Position numbers and translations under genes: made by a program
From: Peptoclostridium litorale DSM 5388
GTDB lineage: Bacteria > Bacillota > Clostridia > Peptostreptococcales > Peptostreptococcaceae
Assembly: GCF_900141635.1 (NCBI RefSeq)
Contig: NZ_FSRH01000008.1
Location: 1 to 64,000, forward strand
DNA length: 64,000 nucleotides
Direction: 5' to 3'
Shown here: positions 46,192-54,337 of the stretch, one piece after another
Numbering within the stretch: the first letter of the stretch is position 1
How the letters are laid out: the number at the start of each line of letters is the position of its first letter
The notes under the pieces: model-generated
Databases searched by the model: none
The model's input: the letters and a program-made list of their open reading frames with translations, nothing else
What the model was told of the DNA's origin: nothing

Positions 46192-46938
46192 ATGAATGGC
46201 AAAGGAATATTCAATGAAGACATGTATGGGAGCAGGGCGAAAATAGGACTTGTATACATAGCTTCGTCATGGGTTATGGAGCCCGAGTTTTACGAAATGT
46301 CTCCAAACGGGGTCATAACATGCACAAGCAGGGTAGCACTTCCGGATGATGTGAGCGCAGATAGTGTTGCAGAGGTTGGAAGAAGGGCTGTGGATGCCGC
46401 GGCTGTTCTTGCAGAGGCTCCGCTCGATGTTATAACACTTGGATGCACAAGCGGAAGCTTCATAAAAGGCGCGGGATACGACAGGCAGCTCATTGAAAAC
46501 ATGAAGAAGGCGAGCGGTGGCATACCGTGCAGCACCACTAGCTCAGCTTTCATAAGGGCTCTTGAGGCTATAGGGGCCAAGAAGATAGCTGTACTGACGC
46601 CATATGTGGAAGAGGTCAATGACAAGGCGAAGAGCTTTTTGAACGACATGGGCTACGAGGTGACAAACTTCATAGGAATGGGACTCATAAAAGACCACGA
46701 CATAGACAATGTGCCCCTTGAAAAGGTGTATGAGCTTGCAAAAAAAGCAAATACAGATGATGCGGACGCCCTTTTCATAGCTTGCACGGGCCTCAAGACC
46801 ATCCCTATAATAGAGGCTCTTGAAAAAGAGCTCGAAAAGCCTGTGATAACAGCTATACAGGCGACGTTCTGGGACTGCCTGAGAATCGCAGGAGTTGAGG
46901 ACAAGATAAAGGGATATGGGGTACTTTTTGACTACTAG
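46192..46938 (+). CDS. Asp/Glu racemase-superfamily protein, EutA-like, 248 aa
   Basis: The two catalytic Cys of the family are present: ITLGCTSGSF (C85) and LFIACTGLKT (C198), with the substrate loop 'CSTTSSAFIRALEAIGAKKIAVLTPY'. This is the arylmalonate decarboxylase/maleate isomerase/EutA branch rather than glutamate racemase. EutA occurs in ectoine utilisation operons beside EutD (DoeA), where its exact reaction is not settled. It could invert a stereocentre of a hydroxylated intermediate. RBS AAAGGGGG. Confidence 0.8.
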   Translation: MNGKGIFNEDMYGSRAKIGLVYIASSWVMEPEFYEMSPNGVITCTSRVALPDDVSADSVAEVGRRAVDAAAVLAEAPLDVITLGCTSGSFIKGAGYDRQLIENMKKASGGIPCSTTSSAFIRALEAIGAKKIAVLTPYVEEVNDKAKSFLNDMGYEVTNFIGMGLIKDHDIDNVPLEKVYELAKKANTDDADALFIACTGLKTIPIIEALEKELEKPVITAIQATFWDCLRIAGVEDKIKGYGVLFDY

Positions 46939-47041
46939 AGCGGCCGAAGAATTCAAAATAGGCAGCTGCAAGGGTATGGCAATATAAATAGACTATAAGT
47001 TGGACTACTCTTGAAAGTGTAAATAGCGGGGATTAAGCAAT

Positions 47042-47224
47042 CGAGATTGGGTCAGGATTATAGCGGTGCAGATGGAAGAGACTGCGGCATAGACTGAAGA
47101 GGTTTTCGCCAGCATGGAGGAGTATGCATCGTCCATTGAAAATTTAAGTGCATTTTCCGAAAAGCTAAGCCTTATGGCACATTCCCTTGAAGATGAGATA
47201 GGGATGTTTAAGACGAAAGAGTAG
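47042..47224 (+). pseudogene. C-terminal remnant of a chemoreceptor gene
   Basis: The frame reads 'AVQMEETAA', a TAG at 47090 where chemoreceptors have Gln (ETAAQTEE), then 'TEEVFASMEEYASSIENLSAFSEKL' and a tail ending KTKE at 47224. This is the last 55 or so residues of a methyl-accepting chemotaxis protein. Everything upstream is missing. It is wedged between the racemase and EamA genes, evidence of a past rearrangement. Confidence 0.7.
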
Positions 47225-47234
47225 GAGGGGGTAC

Positions 47235-48125
47235 ATGAAAAAGAATCCATATACCTACATAGTTCTTGCGGGGATATTCTGGAGTACCCAGGGAACCCTA
47301 GGAAAGCTTCTTGGAAATGGGTTGACTCCTTTTCAAATTGCATTTTCAAGGGTGTTCATAGGATTTGTGCTCATACTTGCACTAACTCTTGTAAATCACA
47401 GGGATGAGATTAAAATAGACGGCGAAGGAATGTTCAAAATAGCTGCAATGGGCATATTCTGCCAGGGAGTCAACAGCATCTGTTTTTTCTACAGCGTGTC
47501 AAAGATATCAGTAGCTGCTGCGACTGCGCTGATGTATACAGGCCCCATATTTGCCGTTATAGTGTCGAGGTTTGTATTTTCTGAAAAGATAACGAAACTT
47601 AAGGGAATAGCCCTTGTGGTTTCAAGCGTATCATGTTTTTTGGTGGTTACAAAGGGGGATATAGGTGTTTTTTATGGGAGCATGGCAGGAATACTTGCGG
47701 GGACATGTTCGGGATTTGCTTTTGGAGTGAACGGGATAATAGGAAAGCTTCTCATGAGAAGATACAATAGCTGGGTGGTGTTGATGTATGCATTTGGATT
47801 TGCATCCCTTTTTATGCTTCCGTTTTGCAGCCCTGTTGAACTGTTAGGCAAGTTTTCAAACTTCAATCTGATGGCGGGGGTGACCTTGCTTGGGATTACG
47901 ACTTCATTTTTAGCTTTTGGAAGCTATTTTATGGGAATAGACAAGGGAGCCCTTCCGTCAAAAGCCGGCATAGTAAGCACGATAGAGATTGCAATAGCGG
48001 TTATGTTGGCGTATATAGTGTTCAGGGAGCCTATTGGAGTTATAAGGTTGCTAGGAATTGTAGGGATATTCGCCGGAATGTATATACTCTATCTCGATAG
48101 CAGGAATATGAGCATTGAAGTTTAG
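47235..48125 (+). CDS. EamA/DMT-family transporter, 296 aa
   Basis: Ten hydrophobic segments in two EamA repeats (residues 5-140 and 150-290), with the typical 'AAATALMYTGPIFAVIVSRFVFSEK' and 'SIVSTIEIAIAVMLAYIVFREP'-like ends of each repeat. Members export metabolites or amino acids. RBS AGGAGGGGG before ATG. It may export a by-product of the catabolic cluster, though the chemoreceptor remnant upstream suggests that it was joined by rearrangement. Confidence 0.85.
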   Translation: MKKNPYTYIVLAGIFWSTQGTLGKLLGNGLTPFQIAFSRVFIGFVLILALTLVNHRDEIKIDGEGMFKIAAMGIFCQGVNSICFFYSVSKISVAAATALMYTGPIFAVIVSRFVFSEKITKLKGIALVVSSVSCFLVVTKGDIGVFYGSMAGILAGTCSGFAFGVNGIIGKLLMRRYNSWVVLMYAFGFASLFMLPFCSPVELLGKFSNFNLMAGVTLLGITTSFLAFGSYFMGIDKGALPSKAGIVSTIEIAIAVMLAYIVFREPIGVIRLLGIVGIFAGMYILYLDSRNMSIEV

Positions 48126-48179
48126 AGGGAATGACAGAAGAAATTTAAAAAAGGCAGGGGGATCTGTCTGGAAAAAATA

Positions 48180-48226
48180 AAAAGGGATATTGTTTGGGCA
48201 CCGAGTACCCAAACAATATCCCTTTT
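48180..48226 (+). terminator. GGGCACCGAGTACCC hairpin after EamA gene
   Basis: A 22-bp stem (AAAGGGATATTGTTTGGGCAC side, one mismatch) with CGA loop and TTTT, 55 bases after the EamA stop. Fifth member of the GGGCAC-CGA-GTGCCC family in the window. Confidence 0.8.
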
Positions 48227-48384
48227 GTGTAAGTGTTGAGGAGTAGAGTTTAAACTGAATCTCATATAGAAGACAATAGGGATTGACAAAAAGAACATGG
48301 ATGATTTCTGCAGATACGTGAGAGGGGGAATACAAGAAGCTTATAGAAAGTATACCATTTTTATAAAGTTTTTTTACAAAACGG

Positions 48385-48432
48385 TTGACAAAGAAGACGA
48401 AAAGTAATATCATAATATTGTAATCGTTACAA
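48385..48432 (+). promoter_or_regulatory. Promoter and PerR-like operator of the rubrerythrin gene
   Basis: TTGACA (48385-48390), 17 bases, TATCAT (48408-48413). Directly downstream TTGTAATCGTTACAA (48418-48432) is a perfect dyad close to the PerR box TTATAATNATTATAA. A PerR-type peroxide repressor binding here would block initiation; PerR control of rubrerythrins is known in clostridia. Confidence 0.6.
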
Positions 48433-48488
48433 AATAAAAAACATTACAAACAAATAAAAACACAATAGTTTAGGGAGGAATACATATC

Positions 48489-49037
48489 ATGAAAAAATTC
48501 ATTTGTTCAGTATGCGGATACACTTACGAGGGAAGCGAAGCGCCAGAAAAATGTCCACAGTGCGGAGTTGCAAAAGACAAGTTCAACGAAAAGGTTGAAG
48601 GCGAAGAAATAGTTTGGGCCGATGAGCATAAGATAGGAGTGGCTGAGGGACTTGACCCAGAAGTTGTTCAGGGGCTTAGAGACAATTTCATGGGAGAGTG
48701 TACAGAAGTTGGAATGTACCTTGCAATGAGCAGACAGGCAGACAGAGAAGGGTATCCTGAAATAGCTGAAGCTTACAAGAGAATAGCTTTCGAAGAGGCT
48801 GAGCATGCTGCTAAATTTGCAGAGCTTCTGGGAGAAGTTGTCGGAGCAGACACAAGAAAGAACCTTCAGCTTAGAGTGGATGCAGAGCACGGAGCTTGCC
48901 AGGGCAAAAAAGACCTTGCGACACTTGCTAAGAAACTAAACTACGACGCTATACATGACACAGTTCATGAAATGTGTAAAGATGAGGCAAGACATGGTTC
49001 AGCATTTGCAGGACTTCTTAAGAGATATTTCGGATAG
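48489..49037 (+). CDS. rbr: Reverse rubrerythrin, 182 aa
   Basis: The N-terminal rubredoxin-like domain has CSVCG (6-10) and CPQCG (22-26) for one Fe. The four-helix di-iron domain follows, with 'ECTEVGMYL', '[10 protein letters not shown]', 'DAEHGACQG' and 'DEARHGSAF' supplying Glu/His ligands. The order rubredoxin first, di-iron second defines reverse rubrerythrins, NADH-linked peroxidases that protect clostridia from H2O2 and O2. Strong AGGGAGG site. Not part of the catabolic cluster. Confidence 0.92.
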   Translation: MKKFICSVCGYTYEGSEAPEKCPQCGVAKDKFNEKVEGEEIVWADEHKIGVAEGLDPEVVQGLRDNFMGECTEVGMYLAMSRQADREGYPEIAEAYKRIAFEEAEHAAKFAELLGEVVGADTRKNLQLRVDAEHGACQGKKDLATLAKKLNYDAIHDTVHEMCKDEARHGSAFAGLLKRYFG

Positions 49038-49163
49038 TATTTTCAATGGTTTCAGCGGTCGCAAGTTGTTGCTATCACTGAGGTAGAGCGAATCAGACGT
49101 GAAACGAAAACATTTTAGTATAACTTAACATAACACAGAATATTATATAATATTTGCATCGAC

Positions 49164-49240
49164 CGTAGGCAAATCGTAGGCAAAACTCAATTTTAGAGCG
49201 ATTTTCCTTGCCTACGGGCCATTTTGCCTACGAAAATCGC
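49164..49240. repeat. Repeated CGTAGGCAAA sites near the integrase gene (attachment region)
   Basis: CGTAGGCAAA occurs at 49164-49173 and 49175-49184, and inverted as (T)TTGCCTACG at 49208-49216 and 49223-49232. An outer GCGATTTT/AAAATCGC pair encloses the inverted copies. Short repeats beside an integrase gene are typical of arm-type binding sites at the end of an integrated element. The core site and the other end are not visible. Confidence 0.5.
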
Positions 49241-49284
49241 GACAGCCTTTGAACTCAGTGAGTTCAAGGCATGTCGTTTTTTTT
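49241..49284 (+). terminator. Terminator next to the element end
   Basis: GACA-GCC-TTTGAACTC pairs with GAGTTCAA-GGC-TGTC around AGT, followed by TTTTTTTT. The stem also can end minus-strand transcription of int. Confidence 0.65.
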
Positions 49285-49336
49285 GACTTTTTTGAACTGT
49301 ACATAAAAAAGTACAATTCGGCTTTTTTGGCATAGA

Positions 49337-50491
49337 TCATATTTCAAGTTTCGAATTCAACAATTTTGAGGCTTCATCACTCATTGAATTTGTAAGATGA
49401 GTGTACAGTTTCAATGTGAATTCCAGTTTGGCATGCCCCAGGCGCATTTGAATGTATTTTGGATTGAGGCCGCCCTCAAGAAGAATTGTAGCGTGGGTGT
49501 GCCTGAGGTTATGATACTTGAAGTCTATGCTCAGTTCTTTTTTTGCGATTCTTGATATGACTTTGTGGCTGTACGTGTTGAGCATCTCGCCGTTTTCTTT
49601 GACGTTCATAAAATCGTCTACGATTATTAATTCACCAGATTCTTCGTCCTTTACCACATTTCTTTTATACATTTTTCCAAAATGCGACTTGTTCTGTTCG
49701 ACTTTTTCCATATGGGCAAGTAAGTAATTCCTGAACTTATCGCTGAACTTAATGGTCCTATAGCTGTTTTGAGTTTTCAAGGTAGTGAAGCACCAGATAT
49801 TATCATATCTTTGAAGCTGCCTTTCAATTTTAACAGTGTTGTTTTCAAAATCAAAATCCGACCATCTAAGGCCATAGCATTCCCCGGCTCTTACCCCAAG
49901 ATTGATTCCAAGCTGGAAAGGCATGTGAAGGTTTGTTGACAGCAGCCGGTCGCTTAGTATTTTCAGCTCTTCATTTGTATAAACCTTAATGGCGCTATTG
50001 TTAGTTTGTTTTTTGGGAGCCTTGATATTATCCATTGGATTGAATTTTATTCTGTTCATGCGAAGCGCATATTTGAATATGACGACAAGCAGATTGTACA
50101 TGCTCTTGATATATTCAGGGCTGAGAGTTTCTTTCTTGGAGCTGAGAAAAGTCTGCAGCTGTTCAGCACTTATGCTAACAATCGGCTTATTTTCAAAAGC
50201 AGATAGGTGATTTTTATACAGGGATTTATATCTTTTGATAGTTGAATATTTTCTTGAAAGTTCTGCTTCATTTTTTATGAAATGATTGAATATAAAACCA
50301 AAAGGAACATCAGATTCAATAAAAACCAGGCCTGAAGATTTGTATTCGGCAAGTGCCAGCAAAAGTGCACTGTTAGCTTCTTTCTTTGTCCTCCCTCCAA
50401 CACGCTCAATACGTTTCCTTTTCCCGTCAGGGCTGGAAAGCTCGAAGCTGTAGTACCACTTGTCGCCACGCTTTCTTACGTAACCGTCCAT
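49337..50491 (-). CDS. int: Tyrosine recombinase (phage integrase), 384 aa
   Basis: An N-terminal arm-binding domain ('RKRGDKWYYSFELSSPDGKRKR'), a SAM-like core-binding domain (about 60-160) and a catalytic domain with Arg in 'GVRAGECYGLRW', 'YHNLRHTHA' (H-x-x-R), 'MRLGHAKLE' and the nucleophile Tyr in 'LKLYTHLT'. It integrates and excises the element. I prefer ATG 50491 (AAAGGA nine bases upstream) to the GTG at 50500. Last gene of a minus-strand operon with the ImmA-like gene. Confidence 0.93.
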   Translation of the reverse strand: MDGYVRKRGDKWYYSFELSSPDGKRKRIERVGGRTKKEANSALLLALAEYKSSGLVFIESDVPFGFIFNHFIKNEAELSRKYSTIKRYKSLYKNHLSAFENKPIVSISAEQLQTFLSSKKETLSPEYIKSMYNLLVVIFKYALRMNRIKFNPMDNIKAPKKQTNNSAIKVYTNEELKILSDRLLSTNLHMPFQLGINLGVRAGECYGLRWSDFDFENNTVKIERQLQRYDNIWCFTTLKTQNSYRTIKFSDKFRNYLLAHMEKVEQNKSHFGKMYKRNVVKDEESGELIIVDDFMNVKENGEMLNTYSHKVISRIAKKELSIDFKYHNLRHTHATILLEGGLNPKYIQMRLGHAKLEFTLKLYTHLTNSMSDEASKLLNSKLEI

Positions 50492-50509
50492 AATAAGCAC
50501 ATCCTTTCT

Positions 50510-51019
50510 TTATTTTATTTTTTCATATATGAACAGTGAGGGGAGATTTGACAGGATAAGGCTTCTTTTACTGTCAATATCCCATGTGAGCCTTTCTTTT
50601 GACATGAATTCAAACTTTTGATAAATGAATTTTTCCGTGACAAAGAAATAATCAGCCATTTCAGAAATGGACAGTACGGATTTGTCCTTTATTATATCCA
50701 GCAGATCCTGGGTGGAAATTAGAAAATTCACGGCCCATTTCAAGGCCAAAAGCTCCTTCTTATTTATAATCAGCCTTTCAGAGTAGCACATATATTTTCG
50801 AGGAGTTATATCACCTATAGTAGTTCTATAGTGTCCTATTTCTTCAGCTAGGACGGTCCTGTAAAGTCTGTGGTCGCCTTTGATGGACTCATTGATTAAT
50901 ATTATGTAATACTCGCCATCGAAGCTGTAATAGCCTAATACAGCCTCAGAAAGGGGCACGAATTCCTTTATTATATTGCATTGTGTGAGAATCTCTTCGA
51001 GTTGGAATGTTTCAATCAT
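50510..51019 (-). CDS. ImmA/IrrE-like protein, 169 aa
   Basis: 'VLAEEIGHYRTT' in residues 65-80 matches the zinc-peptidase motif of ImmA/IrrE proteins, though the first His of HExxH is replaced by Ala/Glu as in many phage copies. ImmA proteases cleave the CI-like repressor of the element. The ATG at 51019 follows GGAGGG; an upstream extension is not needed. It lies 18 bases before int and 5 kb away from the repressor gene, because cargo genes sit between them. Confidence 0.75.
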   Translation of the reverse strand: MIETFQLEEILTQCNIIKEFVPLSEAVLGYYSFDGEYYIILINESIKGDHRLYRTVLAEEIGHYRTTIGDITPRKYMCYSERLIINKKELLALKWAVNFLISTQDLLDIIKDKSVLSISEMADYFFVTEKFIYQKFEFMSKERLTWDIDSKRSLILSNLPSLFIYEKIK

Positions 51020-51042
51020 AATTATCCCTCCAAATAGCAAAA

Positions 51043-51056
51043 AGAACAAATGTTTG
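51043..51056. promoter_or_regulatory. LexA (DinR)-box-like site upstream of immA-int
   Basis: AGAACAAATGTTTG matches the Gram-positive SOS box CGAACRNRYGTTYG at 13 of 14 positions. Its place 24 bases before immA suggests SOS-linked expression of the excision genes. Confidence 0.55.
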
Positions 51057-51080
51057 GAAAGTATTATAGCATGGAATGTA

Positions 51081-51098
51081 TGTTCTGAAAAGAGAACA
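51081..51098. promoter_or_regulatory. Inverted repeat TGTTCT-N6-AGAACA
   Basis: A perfect 6-bp dyad spaced by six bases, 25 bases from the LexA-like box; a second operator candidate for the immA-int promoter. Confidence 0.4.
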
Positions 51099-51373
51099 GA
51101 GAAAATTTGTTAGAAATGACAGAATTGCAGAAAAAATATATGAATTTAACATTGGGTAATGGTTAGGGGATTGTTTAGAAAAAGAATGAATGATATATGA
51201 AACATGACCTTTTGAGTCAGAAGAAGTGTGCTATAACTACGTTCGACTCGTATAGAGAATAAGACAAGTCTCAAGATTATTAAAAACGTGATATTTGGCA
51301 GGAAAATGAATAGATGCAAGATTGAAAAGATACTTTTGCTTTGCAAAAGGCATGTATGCCTTTTGCAAAAAAT

Positions 51374-52519
51374 TTATGTTTTTTGAGAATTAATAACAGA
51401 TAAAATAAAAGCATTGAATAAATCTTTTGACGATAAATTCTGTTTGTTTAGAATTTGTTTATACTTTTCATAAAGTTCTCTATCTACCGTTATAGTAGCT
51501 GTTTTTTTCTCTGAAATCTTACTTTCATGAATTTTATTTATATCGGGATCTAAAGTATTAAGAATATTGTATGTCGAAATTGTTTTTAATTGTTGAATTT
51601 TAGCTTTGTCTTTCTTGACTTTATATCCAGTTAAAATAATTGCCTTTTCATATCTATTTTTGCCTTGGATTGCAACTGCCTTTTTTTCATTAAGTAGCTT
51701 TAGAAGACCCTCAGTTTGAGGTTTTGCCATATCAGGCAAAGGACAAAACACAGGTCTTTCTTGCGAAATGGCAAAATTTACAGTATGCATGCTTCCACTT
51801 TTAGCTTTGGTTTCAAAAACAACAACACCTTTAGATAACCCACTTACAATTCGATTTCTATTTACAAAGTGATGCTTTTCTGGTGGAGTACCTATCGGAT
51901 ATTCTGATACTAGCAACCCATTAGATTGTAAAATGGTATCTGCAAGGTCTTTATTAGATTTAGGATATATCATATCAAGGCCGTGTGCTAGTACTGCAAT
52001 TGTTGTTCCATTGTTTTTAAGGCATGTTGTATGAGAAACAGTATCAATTCCCTCTGCCAAACCGCTTACAATTGTAAAATCTTCATTCACCCATTTAGGG
52101 ATAAGTGATTCTACTGCTGACACTCCAAAAGGTGTAGGAGTTCTAGTTCCAACACAGGCGAGTGCTTTTATATGTTTTTTATAAAAACCGCGACCTTTGA
52201 AATATAAAATTGTTGGAGCATCTGCTAATTTTTTAAGGTTTTGAGGATAAGATTTTTGGTGTATGCATACAAATTTTATTTTATTTTTTTTATTTTTTTT
52301 GATTATATTCTTTGCTTTTTTGAGATATTCTTGCATTAGAACTAAATCAGATAATTTACTTGAATATTTATCTAAGTTTATATTTTTTGATAACTGGATA
52401 CTTAGATAATGTCCCGAAAAAATCTCATGTACTTCTTCAAAAGTACAATTCAATGCTATATAATTTAATGTCATGTTGTCGAGACCAAGTTCCTTTAATG
52501 CTATTAAATATAATTCCAT
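51374..52519 (-). CDS. shosA: DprA-like protein of a ShosTA-type system, 381 aa
   Basis: The central DprA/Smf Rossmann (SLOG) domain has 'ALACVGTRTPTPFGVSAVES', 'IVSGLAEGIDTVSHTTCLKNNG', 'NRNRIVSGLSKGVVVFETKAKSGSMHT'. N- and C-terminal parts are not those of transformation DprA. It follows a phosphoribosyltransferase gene with a 36-base gap, the arrangement of ShosTA toxin-antitoxin defence systems, in which the DprA protein is the antitoxin. AGGAGG precedes ATG. AT-rich like the rest of the cargo. Confidence 0.75.
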   Translation of the reverse strand: MELYLIALKELGLDNMTLNYIALNCTFEEVHEIFSGHYLSIQLSKNINLDKYSSKLSDLVLMQEYLKKAKNIIKKNKKNKIKFVCIHQKSYPQNLKKLADAPTILYFKGRGFYKKHIKALACVGTRTPTPFGVSAVESLIPKWVNEDFTIVSGLAEGIDTVSHTTCLKNNGTTIAVLAHGLDMIYPKSNKDLADTILQSNGLLVSEYPIGTPPEKHHFVNRNRIVSGLSKGVVVFETKAKSGSMHTVNFAISQERPVFCPLPDMAKPQTEGLLKLLNEKKAVAIQGKNRYEKAIILTGYKVKKDKAKIQQLKTISTYNILNTLDPDINKIHESKISEKKTATITVDRELYEKYKQILNKQNLSSKDLFNAFILSVINSQKT

Positions 52520-52555
52520 AGAAAACCTCCTGTAGGAGTAGTATAACTTTTAAAA

Positions 52556-53722
52556 TTACTGTCCTAAATTAAATATATCATATAAATTGGATATTTCATC
52601 CTTTGCTTCTATAAAGTTTTTAGGGGTAACAATTTCTTTCCTGTTTAGTTTATATTTGTATCCAGGAGAAAAAACATCCCCCATTATATCATATTCTTGA
52701 TACTTATAGCTAGAGCAAAAACTTCCTAGCGTTACAAGAACGATATTACCAACACCTTGACTTCTAAGAAGGTTTCTAAGAGATTCAAAGGTATTTCCAT
52801 GAGTAAGATAGTCGTCAAAAATTATTATATTTCTATTTTTAAGTTTTTTCTTATATATTTTATTTATACAAATTGTATCAAAATGAGAGATGCATCCATT
52901 TTGTATACGGGTATTAGAGTTCATATTCTGGCTCTTGCTATTTAAAGTGTGACGTATAAACATATTTGGAAAGTCTTTAAAAGCTTCAGAACGTGGATTT
53001 TGTTTTCCCATCATACAACGAGCAACTTCTTTAAAATAAAGCATATATCTATTTAAGTCTTGCCCTGAAGAAGGCGCTATACACCAGTCGTCTAATGTAC
53101 TGAATAGAGGGTTGTTATTTGAAATTGTTGCAAGAAAATGATAAAGTAAAATTTCAAAATAGGTTCTGTTTTTCTGCTTCTTTTTTAAAATTCGCTCGAA
53201 ATTTTCAACTAAATCTTTTTCTGCTAAATTTTTTGCATAAGCTTTATGACGTGCATCCATAATAGAAAAAACACGTGTTTCATCGGGAAGTATCATTTTT
53301 GTAAAGAAGTGGTTTTGATTATTTAAAGTTTTTGCGAACTTATAAAATATATCAGGGTTATCTATAGGTATTCCGTATTTTTTTGCATCATCATCCTGAA
53401 CAGTCCAAGTTGGAGATAGAAACAATAATTTGTTACGCGCTGCAAACCTCATATCAACAGTTTTATTTCCAAGTACCGCAAAATAAGATTTTTCTTTATC
53501 TTCTATAAAATTATTCACAATATGCCTATTAGCATAGGCAAAATTGCTACTGGGTTCTAGCTGTAAATTATCTTTTAATTTTGAAAGTCTAGTTTCATCA
53601 TGAGAAGTTATTAGAACTTTGTTTTCATCAGTAGTCGTAAGTTCTTTTATGGTGTTTATCATTTCTTCTTTGTATTTTAGATTTTCAATACAGTCAGCAG
53701 ACAAAATAAATATTTTTTTCAT
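52556..53722 (-). CDS. shosT: Phosphoribosyltransferase-domain toxin of a ShosTA-type system, 388 aa
   Basis: The C-terminal third has the PRPP-binding motif 'IIIFDDYLTHGNTFESL' (type I PRTase) preceded by a long helical region. The N-terminal part (1-140) is alpha/beta with 'KLLFLSPTWTVQDDDAKKYGIP', which looks HAD-like. In ShosT proteins the PRTase acts as growth-arresting toxin, neutralised by the DprA partner encoded next. First gene of the two-gene operon. The pair lies in the lysogeny module of the element, a usual site for anti-phage cargo. Confidence 0.72.
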   Translation of the reverse strand: MKKIFILSADCIENLKYKEEMINTIKELTTTDENKVLITSHDETRLSKLKDNLQLEPSSNFAYANRHIVNNFIEDKEKSYFAVLGNKTVDMRFAARNKLLFLSPTWTVQDDDAKKYGIPIDNPDIFYKFAKTLNNQNHFFTKMILPDETRVFSIMDARHKAYAKNLAEKDLVENFERILKKKQKNRTYFEILLYHFLATISNNNPLFSTLDDWCIAPSSGQDLNRYMLYFKEVARCMMGKQNPRSEAFKDFPNMFIRHTLNSKSQNMNSNTRIQNGCISHFDTICINKIYKKKLKNRNIIIFDDYLTHGNTFESLRNLLRSQGVGNIVLVTLGSFCSSYKYQEYDIMGDVFSPGYKYKLNRKEIVTPKNFIEAKDEISNLYDIFNLGQ

Positions 53723-53869
53723 TTTTATAAATCACTCCTTATATAATAGGGATAAGCATAATTCTTATCCCTTGTTTGTACACAAATTAAGTTTTGACTA
53801 TGTCGATTTATTTTCCAATAATAGAAAAGCTAAATTTTAGAACTTTGTATAAGTTACAAGTTTGTTTAA

Positions 53870-54304
53870 CTATTTTTCACATAAGATTTTACATCCATGT
53901 CCGCCATTAGCACATTGTTTAAATCTTTGAGCAAACTCGTTAAGAGATATAACATGTTCTAGATGTACTGTGTTTCCGGTAAGATTGCATCCATAATTAG
54001 CAGCTTGGTCATTGCCTACTCTTATAGAATGTGGACATTTCTTGGTATTTTGAGTTTTAATTATAGATTTTGTTTGAGAAACAAAATATGGACAGGTTTT
54101 ATGTGTATCAGGCTTATGAATGTTATCACAGTAATTAAGGATGTGACTATAATTCCCACAATCAGAAACTGCATTGAATATTATAGGTTTTTTATTGAAA
54201 AGTTCAGCTTGTTTAGCATTAGAGCTGTTGCAAACATATACATATTTTTTAGAGGCAAATCCTTTCTGTACAAGAAATTTTTCAAAATAAGGGCAGTTAG
54301 ACAT
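53870..54304 (-). CDS. Cys-rich protein of unknown function, 144 aa
   Basis: About ten Cys and several His arranged as pairs ('SNCPYFEKFL', 'CPYFVSQTK', 'CPHSIRVG', 'GGHGCKILC') predict metal binding, perhaps zinc. The repeated CPYF/CPHS units suggest an internal duplication. I place the start at ATG 54304 (GGAG nine bases upstream). No family is recognised. It lies upstream of the ShosTA-like pair on the same strand and may belong to the same cargo operon. Confidence 0.6.
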   Translation of the reverse strand: MSNCPYFEKFLVQKGFASKKYVYVCNSSNAKQAELFNKKPIIFNAVSDCGNYSHILNYCDNIHKPDTHKTCPYFVSQTKSIIKTQNTKKCPHSIRVGNDQAANYGCNLTGNTVHLEHVISLNEFAQRFKQCANGGHGCKILCEK

Positions 54305-54337
54305 ATTAAACATCTCCTTTTGTATTTTTTTATATTA

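Larger units (their letters stand above)
51020..51373. promoter_or_regulatory. Control region of the immA-int operon
   Basis: No gene. A LexA/DinR-type box and a TGTTCT-N6-AGAACA inverted repeat lie just upstream of immA. The rest is AT-rich. Confidence 0.5.
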
